From positions 540,466 to 604,465 of the forward strand of contig ML976695.1 of assembly GCA_010015655.1 (NCBI GenBank): DNA of 64,000 nt, in the 5' to 3' direction. The DNA is from Bimuria novae-zelandiae CBS 107.79. Lineage: Eukaryota; Ascomycota; Dothideomycetes; Pleosporales; Didymosphaeriaceae. Each line of letters opens with the position of its first letter. The first letter of the stretch is position 1. Of this stretch, positions 11,090 to 22,600 are shown one piece after another. The translations under genes and the position numbers were made by a program. Under the pieces are notes generated by a model, which ran no database searches, was not told the origin of the DNA, and was given only the letters and a program-made list of their open reading frames with translations.

Positions 11090-12620
11090 ATGGATTCGAA
11101 CATAGAGAAAGCTGAGGTACTGAACAGGCCTCAAGAACCAGACAGCACATTCTTACGTATACAAGGCCAAGGCGCTCCCTTGACCAGAACGAAATCGGCA
11201 GCCTCGAATGCGCTGGCGAGAGTCTCGTCGCGGCTCACCACGCGCTCGATCACGAACCCTAGACCTCCGCCAGATGGTGGTCTACAAGCATGGACACAGG
11301 TCTTTTGTGCCTGGCTAGCAGTTACGAACACATGGGGTTTCGTGAACTCATTTGGTGCATGTACGCAACACTCAGGTATTAAGTGTATTTGATTCACACA
11401 CATACACTCGATGTCCGTCTCCACTTTCGACCCATACTGACTTCGGCATCCGCGAATAGTTCAAACGTACTACTCTGCCATTCTCCCAGAACCCAACTCG
11501 ACAATATCCTGGGTCGGCTCAACGCAAGCATGTCTCCTCTTCGTCGTTGGTATCTTCAGTGGCCGCGCTTTTGACGCTGGGTGGTTTCGCCCGACCGTCC
11601 TGCTTGGCATAGCGATCCAGTTCATCGGGATCTTCACCATGAGCGCAGCTACGAACTACTGGCAACTCCTGCTCACGCAGGGCATCTGCACAGGGATCGG
11701 TGGCGGCATCTTCTTTATGCCTGTGATGAGCTTGGTGGCCACGTATTTCGCCAAACGTCGCGGACTAGCTATCGGCCTCGTCACGGTGGGGAATTCCGTG
11801 GGTGGTATGATCTATCCCACTGTAGTCCGGCAACTTCTGCCCAAGGTGGGATTTGGCTGGACGGTACGAATGCTTGGGTTTATCAACGTGGTTTGCCTGA
11901 CTGTCGTAATCGCGTTCTGCAAACCGCGTCTTCCCCCCAGGAAGAGCGGACCGCTCTGGGATGCCGACTCATTCAAGGACGTCCCGTACATCCTGTTCGT
12001 GCTGGGCATCTGTTTCTTGATGCCCGCCGTGTACTTCGTGTTTTACTACGTAAGCAGCCCCAACCTGCTCCCATCTGTCCTTTGGAAGACGGACTTGATT
12101 GACATGTGGACAGGTCGCCTCCTTCGCCCGCGACGAACTTGGTATGCCCTACACCGAATCCCTCAACCTGGTCATCATCCTCAACGGTGTTGGCCTCCCA
12201 TTCCGCATCCTCCCCGGATACGTCGGCGACCGCTACATCGGGCCTTTGAACACCTTTTCGCTCTGCACCTTCCTGGCCAGCATCATCCTGTTCTGCTGGC
12301 TGGGCGTTTCTTCTATCCCAACCTACTACACGTTTATCGCATCCTACGGCATCTTCGCGGCTGCCTTTCAGAGTCTGTTTACGACCGCGATCATGGCGCT
12401 GTCAAATGATATTACGAAGACGGGGACGAGGCTGGGTATGGCGATGACGGTTATTGGGTTCAGTGCGCTGGTGGGAGGGCCGTTGAGCGGGGCCATTTTG
12501 AAGGCGAGCGATTATACGACGACGGTGTGCTGGGCCGGTGCGAGTAGTCTGGTGGGCTGGGGGTTGTGCACTGCGGCGAGGGTGTGGAGGTTTGGCTGGG
12601 TTTTGAGGAAAAAGTGTTGA
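11090..12620 (+). CDS. MFS monocarboxylate-type permease (MCH family), 3 exons
   Basis: Exons 11090-11360, 11460-12049 and 12114-12620 give 455 residues. Introns are 99 bp (donor GTACGC, CTGAC branch, TAG acceptor) and 64 bp (GTAAGC, GATTGACAT branch, CAG), and both joins restore the family reading (GAFQTYYSAILPEP and FVFYY-VASFARDELG). A cytosolic N-terminus of about 60 residues precedes the family signature PPPDGGLQAW, then about 12 hydrophobic segments. TM4-TM5 carries FAKRRGLAIGLVTVGNSVGG, the monocarboxylate/riboflavin (Mch) subfamily motif. A C-terminal GTRLGMAMTVIGFSALVGGP block follows. The expected role is proton-linked uptake or export of a monocarboxylate or related small molecule at the plasma membrane; the substrate cannot be read from sequence. 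It is an orphan permease with no adjacent pathway genes. Confidence 0.9.
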
Positions 12621-12660
12621 AGGAGCGTTGGTGGATAACGGGCGTTTCGCGCTTGGTGAT

Positions 12661-13145
12661 CTAATACACGATGACTTGGTACTTGGTCGTGTCTATACCA
12701 TTGCTACTTCTTGAGGTGAAAGACTGTCGACAGGAATCTAGTGTGGCACCATAGATCTCATGCTGCGCTTGCATCCAACCTTTCACTTGAGCAAACGGCC
12801 AACCCTTGCAACAGCTCGTCATAGCTCTCGCTAGAATATCTCGCGAGCCTTGGCACCGCACTGGTGTGTGTTGAGGTTTTCGAGCTGGCACTCACCGTCC
12901 ACCGGCTCGTTGTCGCAACACATCACAAAGCGCGCAATGCAGGCCCCAGACACACCGCACCACCCGCGCCTCAATGCGCGGGAGCCTGTTGCAGCAGCTT
13001 CGTTGATTGAATAGGCCAAAAAGAATGCTGTCATTGCTGTCATCTCGGGCGACGTACAAGGTGCCGAGATCATGCAGGCCCACCGGAAAGAGAAGTAAGT
13101 GAAGTAACTTCGCATGCACTGGAGCTTTACATGTGATAAATTCAA
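12661..13145 (-). CDS. Small Cys-rich, possibly secreted protein, 2 exons (tentative)
   Basis: Minus strand, exons about 13145-12896 and 12830-12661. The 65-bp intron (12831-12895) has a GTGAGT donor, a CTCAAC branch and a TAG acceptor, and the join keeps the frame. The mature part has paired cysteines: WCGVSGACIARFVMCC before the intron and SCCKGWPFAQ...DSC after it. The start is unsure: Met at 13145, 13115 or 13073, or a short one just before the MTAMTAFFLAY segment, which could act as a weak signal sequence. I do not recognise a family. It is convergent with the permease, and its 5' end overlaps the upstream part of the next plus-strand gene. Small size and Cys pairs suggest an extracellular protein, but this is inference. 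Confidence 0.35.
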
Positions 13146-13258
13146 ACAGCAAGCCTCAGTTCCAATCCGTGAGTCGCGGTGAGGGTGTGTTCATCATCAC
13201 GTGCGCCGGCTATCAATGGCGTTGTTGGTCAGGCATCCCAACGCAAACCTCGAATCAT

Positions 13259-13882
13259 ATGAAGCAGGTCATGGAGAAGCATCGCGCATTTAGCATTCCC
13301 TTATTATTACTTTCGCTACTGAAGCTGACATCCTCCGAGGCCAGCACCCATCTCGGTAACATGGCGGTTGACCTAAGCGACCTAAATATTCCGCCCTACA
13401 TTATGGAACAGATCCAAGGCAGCTGGTGTGAGCTGAGGATGGGGATGTCAGAGTATGAGCGCATGATCATCAAGAAGGCCACCATGGCTCCCGCAGATGC
13501 GCCGTCGAACAATGACTTCACCGAGCTGATGTCACTCATTCACTTCTTCGACGCGGGCGACGCCTTGAATGACAGCTTTCTCAAGAGGATTGCCGGATCT
13601 GCTCTTCGTACACGACTTGCCAACGGGGCATACACTTCTCCCGAATTTCTTGAAGCGATGGACCATGTGTTTACGCGACCATCGGGCAGGCATGCTCGTG
13701 AGAAGGACAGAATTTTACGCAAGATGTTCTTGTCTGCGGCTATCGTGGCTCATATGCATTTTACGATGAATGAGGCCGAAGCGCCTTCCTTCCTGCAGCA
13801 GCAGTTTTGGCACGAGGATTTCATGATCGACTTCAACATGGGTCTAGTGTGGTACTATCGAGTCCATTTGCCCTCGGTTTGA
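13259..13882 (+). CDS. Hypothetical protein with possible signal peptide, about 207 aa
   Basis: An open frame that continues upstream to 13133. I prefer the Met at 13259 or 13271, since the following residues (AFSIPLLLLSLLKLTSSEAS) look like a signal peptide with a small-residue cleavage site. A Met at 13361 has the best start context (AACATGG) and would give a cytosolic 173-residue form. The body is helical with no recognised motif: ELRMGMSEYERMIIKKA, then FTELMSLIHFFDAGDALNDSFLKRIAG, then YTSPEFLEAMDHVFTR, ending VWYYRVHLPSV. The composition fits a real gene better than an accidental frame. Confidence 0.55.
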   Translation: MKQVMEKHRAFSIPLLLLSLLKLTSSEASTHLGNMAVDLSDLNIPPYIMEQIQGSWCELRMGMSEYERMIIKKATMAPADAPSNNDFTELMSLIHFFDAGDALNDSFLKRIAGSALRTRLANGAYTSPEFLEAMDHVFTRPSGRHAREKDRILRKMFLSAAIVAHMHFTMNEAEAPSFLQQQFWHEDFMIDFNMGLVWYYRVHLPSV

Positions 13883-16386
13883 ACGAGGGATTAGGATGGG
13901 TATTCCAACAGCACCGCTCCTATCGCATCCCATTTTCCTGTTCATAGTGTTACCCATCGGGTGCGTAACAGGCGCCATGGGTAGTATGAAATAGACGAAA
14001 TACTTCCTGCCGAGGTCCTCTCACATTGCATCCCTCTCTTATATCGAGCCATATCGCACCGAAATAAATAAAAAAATGATAAGGACCCAATGTGTGAGTA
14101 GTACTGTGGAAACTGCTAAGCTCCACTCCTCGCCTTGCGCAAGGCTTGATCCAAATTGCCTTACTGAGCCCTCTATCCTAGGCCATCCTGAGCGAACTTG
14201 AGCTTCAAAGCGGCGGCAATTTAGCATCTTATCATGCAAGCTATGCTATTAGTGCTTCTAGTAATTGGGGGCAATGTTTAAAGGATATGTTACGTTGGAG
14301 TTCTATTTAACCACTGGTGTGTGATGCATACATGTAAATATAGGGATCATCCAGTTTAATGCGCCCTTATCGACCGTTCAGTCCATATATATGCTAGTAC
14401 CACCGGTAGATTAAATTCCTCCTTGGAGTACAGATTTAGGTATGTAGCCTGTAACTCAGCGTGTAGCCAACTAGGCTAATTTACTCTAAAGGCGTCATGC
14501 TGTAACTTAAGTGGCGGACGCATCTAAACACCTTTAAGATACTGCCGCTTGTCCTCATGTTTACTATCTGTGCAGGTCCACCTGTGTCTGGAATATGGCC
14601 ATGCACAATATAGCAACGAATCTCAGTCATATATCGTATATATAGAACACTACCTCCGAAACGTCGATCTTGCTAAGCATGGATTGTAGATTTTAGTGTG
14701 AGAGTAGAAAAAGTGGATAGTAATTGTGACATTTACGCAGATACACAGGCTGAAATAAACATAGTAGTAGTAATAAGCATTTATATAGCCCGTTAACACA
14801 AGCGCTGTGCTCTTTACCAGCTTACACCTAGCGCCTTTAATTTAGAGTAACCGTGTAATAGACAGTACTTATAAAAATTCTAGATAGCCGGCTTTGATAC
14901 TTCACGTAGAGTTAGAGAAGGATCCTGATCGCAAAGACAAAAATTGCAAAAAATTGCAAAAAGGAAGAAGGAACAGTGGACTGCTGGCCGCCAGTGGGAC
15001 TCGAACACCCGCCTGGAATCGACAATACACCTAAAGTTCCGATGACAGAACACCTAGGCACGCAACTCGCCGCTTGACCATTAGACTGAGTCTTGTGCGA
15101 CAATCTCTCGTAATAAAATAATATATATAGTCGTATAATTAGCGCAATGCCTGTTCGTTGTAAACAGTGAGTATAGAACGCGTGCGTTTGTCGGTGGTCC
15201 GTGCGTGCGTGCCCGCCTGCCTATTGCTTCAGACAGTCATTGCGAGTGCGCGTAGGCATTAGTGGCGTGGAAGGCGCGTGTCTGCCTTTTCTGTACGAGC
15301 ACGGCTGCTCTTCCCGAAGAAGATTTGACAGGCTGGATGCATATCTCGGAAAAGCATGGCGCTGATACTGTACCACGCGTGGACATTGAATAGACTGTGA
15401 CTACTTCCTTAGTTATCTAGGTATAACGAGCCGCTGTTATCAAGATAGATTCTTTAGGTGAACTTATTTACTACTACTAAGTATTCAAGAATAAGAACTA
15501 CGCCTAGATTTCCTTCCAGGAGTGTTGACGCAGTGAGGGAACTCAGGTTACTACCAAATATTAAAGCTTGCACATACAACTCTTTGATCAATCTACAAAT
15601 TCTCTTCCTGTCCTATTTTCTCGTTGATAGAAGGGCGTGTTGCACAAGGCTACGATCTGCACTCCAGCTTGTCTTACCGTATATACGCGTCAAATGTAGC
15701 TCATGGGAGACTAGCCCAGTATCAAGCCCTGGAAGGCACAGAGCCGGCTGATTCCACAGTCACCTAATCCCGGGCGAGCAACTAATATGGCATTCCATAA
15801 GCCACGCCCACCCCTACTATGAGAACCGACGAAAACTTGCCAACTTCCAGGTCCATAATTAAACAACAAAAGTATCCAAATCGTGGACATGTATCAGTTC
15901 AAATCCAACGACGATTAACTATTGGATACTTTCCGTGCTCAATCATGAACCTAGAAGTCTTGCTTCAAAAGAGAATGCCTCCAAGTACTTTGACATCTCA
16001 GTAACATATCCCTCTGTAAACAAAGACATAGGAAAACCGCTGTTGGTGCTGTGAAGAGCTTACTTACTCAGTTTAACCTAGTGTGGGGTTCTGGATAACT
16101 GCCTCACTTTTTGTGTTATTTCACTGTAATCTTTAGCGCGGTCGAGTAAGCTTGAGGCACATAGTCCTGACGATGTGCCAAGGATGCTCTGCTCGTCTGC
16201 GCTAAAGATTGCAGTGTGATGGCATCATAAGACTTCGTCTTCGTCGAAGACGCACACACTACCTCTCGTCTCAAGCACATACGCTCACACAAAGTCCTGG
16301 AGACTTCACCATCACGGTATCTAGATCCAGAATGCAGACCATCGTACTTCTTCATTGCTTCTGATAATCGGGGCATTGTATTATTA
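13883..16386. other. Intergenic, AT-leaning, no gene supported
   Basis: About 2.5 kb between the hypothetical gene and dolichol kinase. Frames are short and lack splice or domain support. The stretch 14240-14900 is AT-leaning and may be an old repeat remnant. The only structured signal is the tRNA-like box pair at 14996-15080. Confidence 0.5.
14996..15080 (-). other. tRNA-related A-box/B-box pair, possible SINE or tRNA pseudogene
   Basis: On the minus strand TGGTCAAGCGG (15070-15080) fits the Pol III A-box consensus TRGYNNARNGG, and GTTCGAGTCCC (14996-15006) fits the B box. They are about 64 bp apart, with T-rich runs beyond the B box. I could not fold an acceptor stem or a paired D arm, so it is not a functional tRNA as read. 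It may be a decayed tRNA or the head of a tRNA-derived SINE. Confidence 0.25.
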
Positions 16387-19215
16387 TTAAAGGTTAACGC
16401 CTCTAACAAGCACCCACAGCACCACGGGCACGATAACATTATCATTACCCCCCGTCAACACAGCCTCCTCCAAACTCGCTCCGATTGCGCAAACCGTCGC
16501 CTTCCCCACCACGCCCACCCCTCCACCCGCCAACTCCAGCCAGCCCTTTTCCCAAACACCCATTTCGCCCCATCCAAGCGTAAGCCAGGCTTTGCCAAAC
16601 ACCAGCCCCACCGTGACAGCCACGACAAAAGCCAGCGAGCCCTCGAGCGACTTGCCCCCCGCCCACGGCCACTTTCTGCGCCCGTACCGCCGGCCGATGA
16701 GCGAGGCCGCGGCGTCGCCCATGCCGACGCACACGACGCCCGCCACCATGCTGACGTCGCGGCTCGCAACGTCCCAGCCGACCCAGGGGTCCTCACCCTC
16801 TCTGTCGACGCCCGCGAGGGACAGCCACAATGGGATTGCACAGCCAACGAGCAGGAAGATATGGCTGACGACAACGGGGCCCCTTAGGTCTCTCCCGTCG
16901 ACGTAGGGCGTGAGGAAGGTCGCGATCGGGCCGCTCAGCGGAGGTAATTGGGACGCGCGGATGAGATCAAGTAGGAGGAAGATGGCGAGGACGAGGGCGA
17001 GGGCGAGAGAGACGAAGCAGGGGTCAATGAAGATGGTTGGGAGGAGCATGGCAACCATCATGCCGTGGAAGACTTTGCGGCGCGTGTCTACTTCGACGAC
17101 GGCGGAGAGGCGGAAGACGACGATCAGACCCACTAGGATGATGCTGACGCAGTAAGCACACAGTAAGAGCCGGACGTTGGCTGGTCCGACTACCATATGC
17201 CGCAGGTATTCCATGGTGCCCAGGTATTGGGTGGAGGGCATGTCTTCTGCGTCGAACAGTGGAGGGAGAGCGATCCACCAGCCGAGATCCCAGTTGAAGA
17301 CCTCGAAGCGGAGACGCTGGACGTTGCCTAAGAGGTACCCGAGTGCCCATCCAAAAGGCTCGTGGTTGTGGAGGGTGTACCTGCCGATGATGTAGCGGAG
17401 AGGCCCGAGGATGAGGGCCGCCACGACGAAGTAGAAGTATGCGGCGTAGATCCACTTTCGGTAAAGTGCTTGGGTTGGGGTCAGTGTGAGGAAATGTTGA
17501 GCTATGGATTTTGTGCGTCTGCGTCGAATGCCGTGCAATGGGAGACTAGGGACTGTATTGCGTCTTCTTGGGGGTGAGGAGGGCGCCGGCACGGTTGAAT
17601 TCATGGCCTTGTTTGGTTCGACGGCTGACCGTGGTTCGTTACTGTTCAGGGTTGTATTCTTGTTTCTCATCGCATTCAGGATGTCTAGTTTCAGGCTTTT
17701 CGTGTTCGTCAGAGAGTTCAGAAAAAAAGGATCGCCTTCGTCCGCATCGCTATCAGATTCCGCTCGCGTAGCACTGCGCGATCGCAGGCTGTCATTGAGA
17801 ACTTGTAGAAACGATTGTTGGGCTTTGATGACCCGTCCAACGCGCCGGAATCTCCATCTAGGAATGCGTGCCAGCGCCACTCCCCACTTTAGGACCTTTC
17901 CGCAGAGCACAAACAGGCTGACCCCTCCCAGCCAGAGCAAAGTTTTCAGTATGCCAGCTTGCGGAGAATTGGAGAATAGAAGAAGATTAATCAGCCCGAT
18001 AGAAAAAAGGTGCAGCTCTGCAGGTAGTAGACTGGTGGTGGTGAGGTAGTGCAGTGGTGGAAGCAATGCCTGGTGAAGTGGAAAGAGGCAGACCAGTAAT
18101 TCCGGATGCAGTCCATGGTCCGGGGGCGGCAGCTTGAGTTTATATGGTAAGGGCGCAAAGAGCTTAGAAGGAAGCTCTGTGTTTTCCGAAGCGATTAGAG
18201 GAAGTATGGAGATTAACCAGTGCAGACTTGAATAGCCCACTGACGAGGTTCCGTAGGGAATCAATTGGCACGGTAATGCCGCTAATCCGAGGAGAATATT
18301 CGGTAACAATGCTCCGGGTAGCGATGAAAACAGTGAAATGGAAATCAAGACGGGCAATACGGCGGGGTATAATATGGGAGCGGGATCGAAAGCCGCCGGT
18401 ATGCGTATGCGCTGTCTGAAGCGGAGATTCGAGGAGGGCTGTTTGCGCCACGAATAGTAGAGGAGTCTGAGCGGGTATAGGCCTAGAACGCCGGTCATGA
18501 CGAGAACATGGGTGAGTAGATCTACTGGAAACCTCTTAGCATCCCGGCAAGTGGCCGAACACGGCATGTACCAACCTCTGTGCCACTGCAGCAGCTTCTC
18601 CCAGCAACTGCACCCGCCGATAGCCAGCAAGCCGATGGCCCCAAGTAGTGCCGTCTCGGTGGTTCTCCGTACAACCTCGTTGCGCCGTCGCTTCAAGTAT
18701 CGCTGCCGTGCTGCTCTTGCTTCGTCGTCGGTTGGCGACTGCCCTGCGGTCCGCGACGCCTCGTTTCGGCGCTGGAAAAACTGCGTCGAGAGCTTGCGCC
18801 CTTCTTCGTCCACTTGTGATGGAGTCAGCAGAGGACTCGCATCGCCTTCGAGCCCGCTGCCCCGCACATCACGCAGTCCTTTGCGCGGTCGTAGAGGCGG
18901 CGCCGGCAATGCTTTCACGAAGCCATAGCCCTCGTCGTCTGCCTCTGTGCCACTCTCGCTCGGGGACTGCGACGCTTTTCTTCGCTTTCTACCGTCCTCA
19001 TCTGATATTGCATCGTGCGAAGGTTGCACGCTTGTTCGCGACACGTCGTTGCTGAAGGAAGCCTGTGTGGGGCGCAGCTCGTGCTGGCGGCGGAGGTAAG
19101 GGTGCGGTGAGCGACGGAAGAGCTCGAGTGCTTCAATCTCGGAGGCAGCAGGAAAGTCCAGTTGTGAGTCCTGCGGTTCGACTTGCGCCTCAGGCTTCAG
19201 AGAAGCTTGTGACAT
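16387..19215 (-). CDS. SEC59: Dolichol kinase (Sec59-type), 942 aa
   Basis: CTP-dependent phosphorylation of dolichol to dolichyl phosphate (EC 2.7.1.108) in the ER membrane, feeding N-glycosylation, O-mannosylation and GPI synthesis. The C-terminal third carries the family core: DTRRKVFHGMMVAMLLP, a run of membrane segments, then VGMGDAAASLIGRR (from about residue 830) and KWPWAGGKSLEGS, the CTP-binding signature. Many hydrophobic segments precede it, and the N-terminal 200 residues are a long disordered Ser/Pro/Arg-rich tail, making it longer than yeast Sec59 (about 520) as is usual in filamentous fungi. The frame is open to 19527, but I start at 19215 (MSQASLKPE) because the upstream part looks like leader. 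It is a single exon. The minus-strand aminopeptidase stops 435 bp upstream. Confidence 0.9.
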   Translation of the reverse strand: MSQASLKPEAQVEPQDSQLDFPAASEIEALELFRRSPHPYLRRQHELRPTQASFSNDVSRTSVQPSHDAISDEDGRKRRKASQSPSESGTEADDEGYGFVKALPAPPLRPRKGLRDVRGSGLEGDASPLLTPSQVDEEGRKLSTQFFQRRNEASRTAGQSPTDDEARAARQRYLKRRRNEVVRRTTETALLGAIGLLAIGGCSCWEKLLQWHRGWYMPCSATCRDAKRFPVDLLTHVLVMTGVLGLYPLRLLYYSWRKQPSSNLRFRQRIRIPAAFDPAPILYPAVLPVLISISLFSSLPGALLPNILLGLAALPCQLIPYGTSSVGYSSLHWLISILPLIASENTELPSKLFAPLPYKLKLPPPDHGLHPELLVCLFPLHQALLPPLHYLTTTSLLPAELHLFSIGLINLLLFSNSPQAGILKTLLWLGGVSLFVLCGKVLKWGVALARIPRWRFRRVGRVIKAQQSFLQVLNDSLRSRSATRAESDSDADEGDPFFLNSLTNTKSLKLDILNAMRNKNTTLNSNEPRSAVEPNKAMNSTVPAPSSPPRRRNTVPSLPLHGIRRRRTKSIAQHFLTLTPTQALYRKWIYAAYFYFVVAALILGPLRYIIGRYTLHNHEPFGWALGYLLGNVQRLRFEVFNWDLGWWIALPPLFDAEDMPSTQYLGTMEYLRHMVVGPANVRLLLCAYCVSIILVGLIVVFRLSAVVEVDTRRKVFHGMMVAMLLPTIFIDPCFVSLALALVLAIFLLLDLIRASQLPPLSGPIATFLTPYVDGRDLRGPVVVSHIFLLVGCAIPLWLSLAGVDREGEDPWVGWDVASRDVSMVAGVVCVGMGDAAASLIGRRYGRRKWPWAGGKSLEGSLAFVVAVTVGLVFGKAWLTLGWGEMGVWEKGWLELAGGGVGVVGKATVCAIGASLEEAVLTGGNDNVIVPVVLWVLVRGVNL

Positions 19216-19650
19216 GATGAGTGGGTTGAAATCGTCGCTGGTGGAATGCGCTTCCGCTTCACCAAAGTTGACAATTGCCAAATAGAAGGGCGGGATGAGG
19301 CCGCGTTTCAGTCTGGCGGCCGCATGTCCGGAGCAGAGAGTGAATGTAGAAGCATCGGCTGTGCGCGTCGTCTTGCAGATTCTCACATGTTCGGCCATGC
19401 GCGGGCGGTTGGGTAGCCTGACGTTGCGTTGAGCGACTTGCAGGGGTCCGCGTACCGCACCAGGACAGATCATCACCGAGCAATACGAAACCTCTACACT
19501 CACTTTACAATTACATACATCAGACATGGAGAAGATTATGTATTTTTATTGTACATGCATCCATACAGATGCTAGCCGGGGTATACCGTCCCTCGTGAAT
19601 TTCACTAGCCACACCCAGTCCTTTATTCCTGGCTTTCAGAAACTGTACAA

Positions 19651-22600
19651 TCACAAGTACTTGTTCTCTTCCAACCAAGCCTTGACGTCCCCCGAGTCGC
19701 GCTCGATCCATGCTGCCTTTGCGCTAATGGCGTCAATGCTCTGTGCAAGCGCCTTGTCGAAGCCCTTGGTGCTCTTATCCGCAAAGAATGCCTCGATATC
19801 CTTAATATGCTCCCTACGCGTGAAGCTGGAAGTCGCAATAGAGACGACAGAGCTCAGCATGCTCAAGCTAGGAGGGAGCCTCTTCTCAAGCTCCTTCCAA
19901 TTCTCCTTTACCCAAGCCCAAAGGGCCTCGATGCCTTCTGGATGCGTCCGCAGAGAAGAGAGCGGCAGGTAGATATCCTGCGCCTTGACATCGTCACTAA
20001 GGGACAAGGCCAATGTACGCTGGATGAGTTCCGGAGACTTGGCACGACCCAAGGAACGCATGGCAGTGTTACGCTCATCGCTCGTTTTGGCATTGATAGC
20101 CTCCTCCTTAACGACATCGTATTCTGCAGCGCCGCCGTTGCTGAGAACGATGGCGTATACGCTTCCACGAAGATTCGGGTGGATAGCCGAGCGATCGCCG
20201 TTCTTGAACTTCTCAAACATCTCGAAGGATGCTTTGACGATTGTATCGTCCTTCGCAACACCGGCAGTGCCGAACATCATCGCCTTGAACTGTTGCTCAA
20301 GGTGACCGTCTTTTTCGGTGAAGGCCCATCCAACTTCGTGAGCCTTGTCCTTTGTAAGTTTGAGCTGGAACGTCTTGAGAGCATCCTTGACGGCTTGGTC
20401 TTCAAACTGCCAGGCAGAGCGCAACACACTGATGCGGCTGGTGATTTCTTGCCAGACTACAAACTCCGTCTCACTCTTGAAGCTGTCAAGGAGAGAAAGA
20501 ATGCCAGACGTCTTCTGATAGCCTGAAGTAGCCAGCGCACCAGCGTCCGCAATCATGCCAGCACGGTCTTCCACACTAAGGAGGCCATCTTTGGCAGCGA
20601 GGCCCAGCTTTCGCAGACGCTCAGGAGTGTAAGACGTGCGATATATTCCAGTATGATCGGCATTAAGCTTGAAGAAGTCGAGGTCCTTCAGCTTAAAGTC
20701 AGCTTCGCGAGTGTTCAAAGCAAGCTCGTGGTCAACACCCTCCTTGGTGCGGAGACCCAAGAAGATGGGATATAAGGTCTGGTCCTCTTCCGGCTTCACA
20801 TCAGCGGTGCGCAAGAAACGATTCTGCTTGAGGTGAATGGAGTCCGAGCCTTCGGTGACAGTGACAACAGGGAAGCCGACATGCTTGGTCCAAATGTCCA
20901 TGACTTTTTCGACATCTTTACCGCTGGCGTCACTCAGCGCTGCCCAAAGGTCGCCGGTCTGAGTGTTGCCGTAGGCGTGCTTCTTCAGATACCTCCGGAT
21001 ACCCTCCATGAAGACATCTTCACCCAGGTACTTGGAGATCATGCGAATGACGCAAGAGCCCTTGGAGTACGAAATCGCATCGAAGATCTGGTTAATTTCA
21101 TCCGCGCGCTTAACAGGCACTTCGATTGGGTGGCTGCTGCGTAACGAATCAAGAGAAAGGGCTGACGCGAGATTATCGGTCACATACCCTTCCCAGACCT
21201 TCCAGTCGGGATAGAAGACGTTGCAGGAATACCAAGACATCCATGTCGCGAATCCCTCGTTAAGCCACAAGCCGTCCCAGAAGTCCATGGTCACTAGATT
21301 ACCGAACCACTGATGTGCGAGCTCGTGTTGCACAGTCTCCGCCACCCGCTGCTTGAGGCTGGCACCGCTGTTCTTCTCGTCAATGAGCAAATCGACAACA
21401 CGGTACGTAACCAAACCCCAGTTCTCCATAGCACCTGCGCTAAAGTCTGGAATAGCGACCATGTCCATCTTGGGCAGAGGGAATGGACTGTCGAAGGTCT
21501 TCTCGTAGAAATCGAGCGTCTTCGCTGCCAGCTCGAGCGGGAAACGGCCATGCTCGATATCACGGTCCTTGGGCGCATACACGCGAACAGGCACACGGAA
21601 GTTGTTCGTCTCGATGTAGTTGAGCTCTCCGACAATGAAGGCTAGCAGGTACGTGGACATGAGCGGGGTCTTGTTGAACGTGACTGCCTTGCGCTTCTCG
21701 CCCTTGGCTATCTGCGAGTCGACTTGCTTCTCCGAGGCCACGTCCATGTTGCTCAAGCAGGTCATCTTGTCCTCGGCGACGAGGGTCACAGTGAAGGTAG
21801 ACTTGAGCGCGGGCTCGTCGAAGCAGGGAAACGCGCGACGGGCATCGGTAGGCTCCATCTGGGTGGTCGCCAACCACGTCTTCGAGCCATCCTCGGCCTT
21901 GAACGACGACCGGTAAAAACCCGCCATGTTGTCGTTCAATGTGCCCGTGAAGGTTAGGGTGAGGGACGCCTTAGCTCCGCTCGGTATCGTGTCCGTGAAG
22001 CCAACCTTGGTGGTCTGGGCATCGTCGTCGTGGGTGAGCTTCGGGGAGCTCGATACGACCTGGTCGCCGGACGTGACCTTTGCGGAGTGGACCTTGAGGT
22101 CGATGGTGTTGAGGGTGATCTCGGTCGAGTTCTCGACCACATCGAGACTGCAGCGGGGTTAGCAGGTTTGCCAGGCAGTTCCACAGATAGTGAGGTATCC
22201 TGCCACGAGTTCCTTCCGGACATACGATGCACGTGCATATCATAGGAGGGCTTATGGTGCATTGACGTGCCCGGCTTCCCATAACACACCACCACGTCGT
22301 ATGCTCCGGGTAGGCCTCCAGCATTGGGTACTTTGACCACTGTGCCTGGGAATGAAGGTTTTCGTACTCAATGGTCACGGAGCCCTCGTAGGTGGCCTTT
22401 TCAAAGTCGGGCTCGAGGGTCAGGTCGTAGTGGAGCGGCTTCACGTTGACGGGCAGTACCTCGCGGCCCTGCTGAACGGCCATGGCGGAGCCCTCGTTCT
22501 CTGCGCCAAAGTGCTTGCACATGTTGCGGCGGTGGGAGCAGTGGCGGGCCTGGAGGGGTACTGTGGTGGGCGGGCGGAAGGCGAGGGTCCGGCGAGGGGT

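Noticed and set aside
14996..15080. Functional tRNA gene
   Set aside because: The acceptor and D stems do not pair, so only a tRNA-related element is reported.
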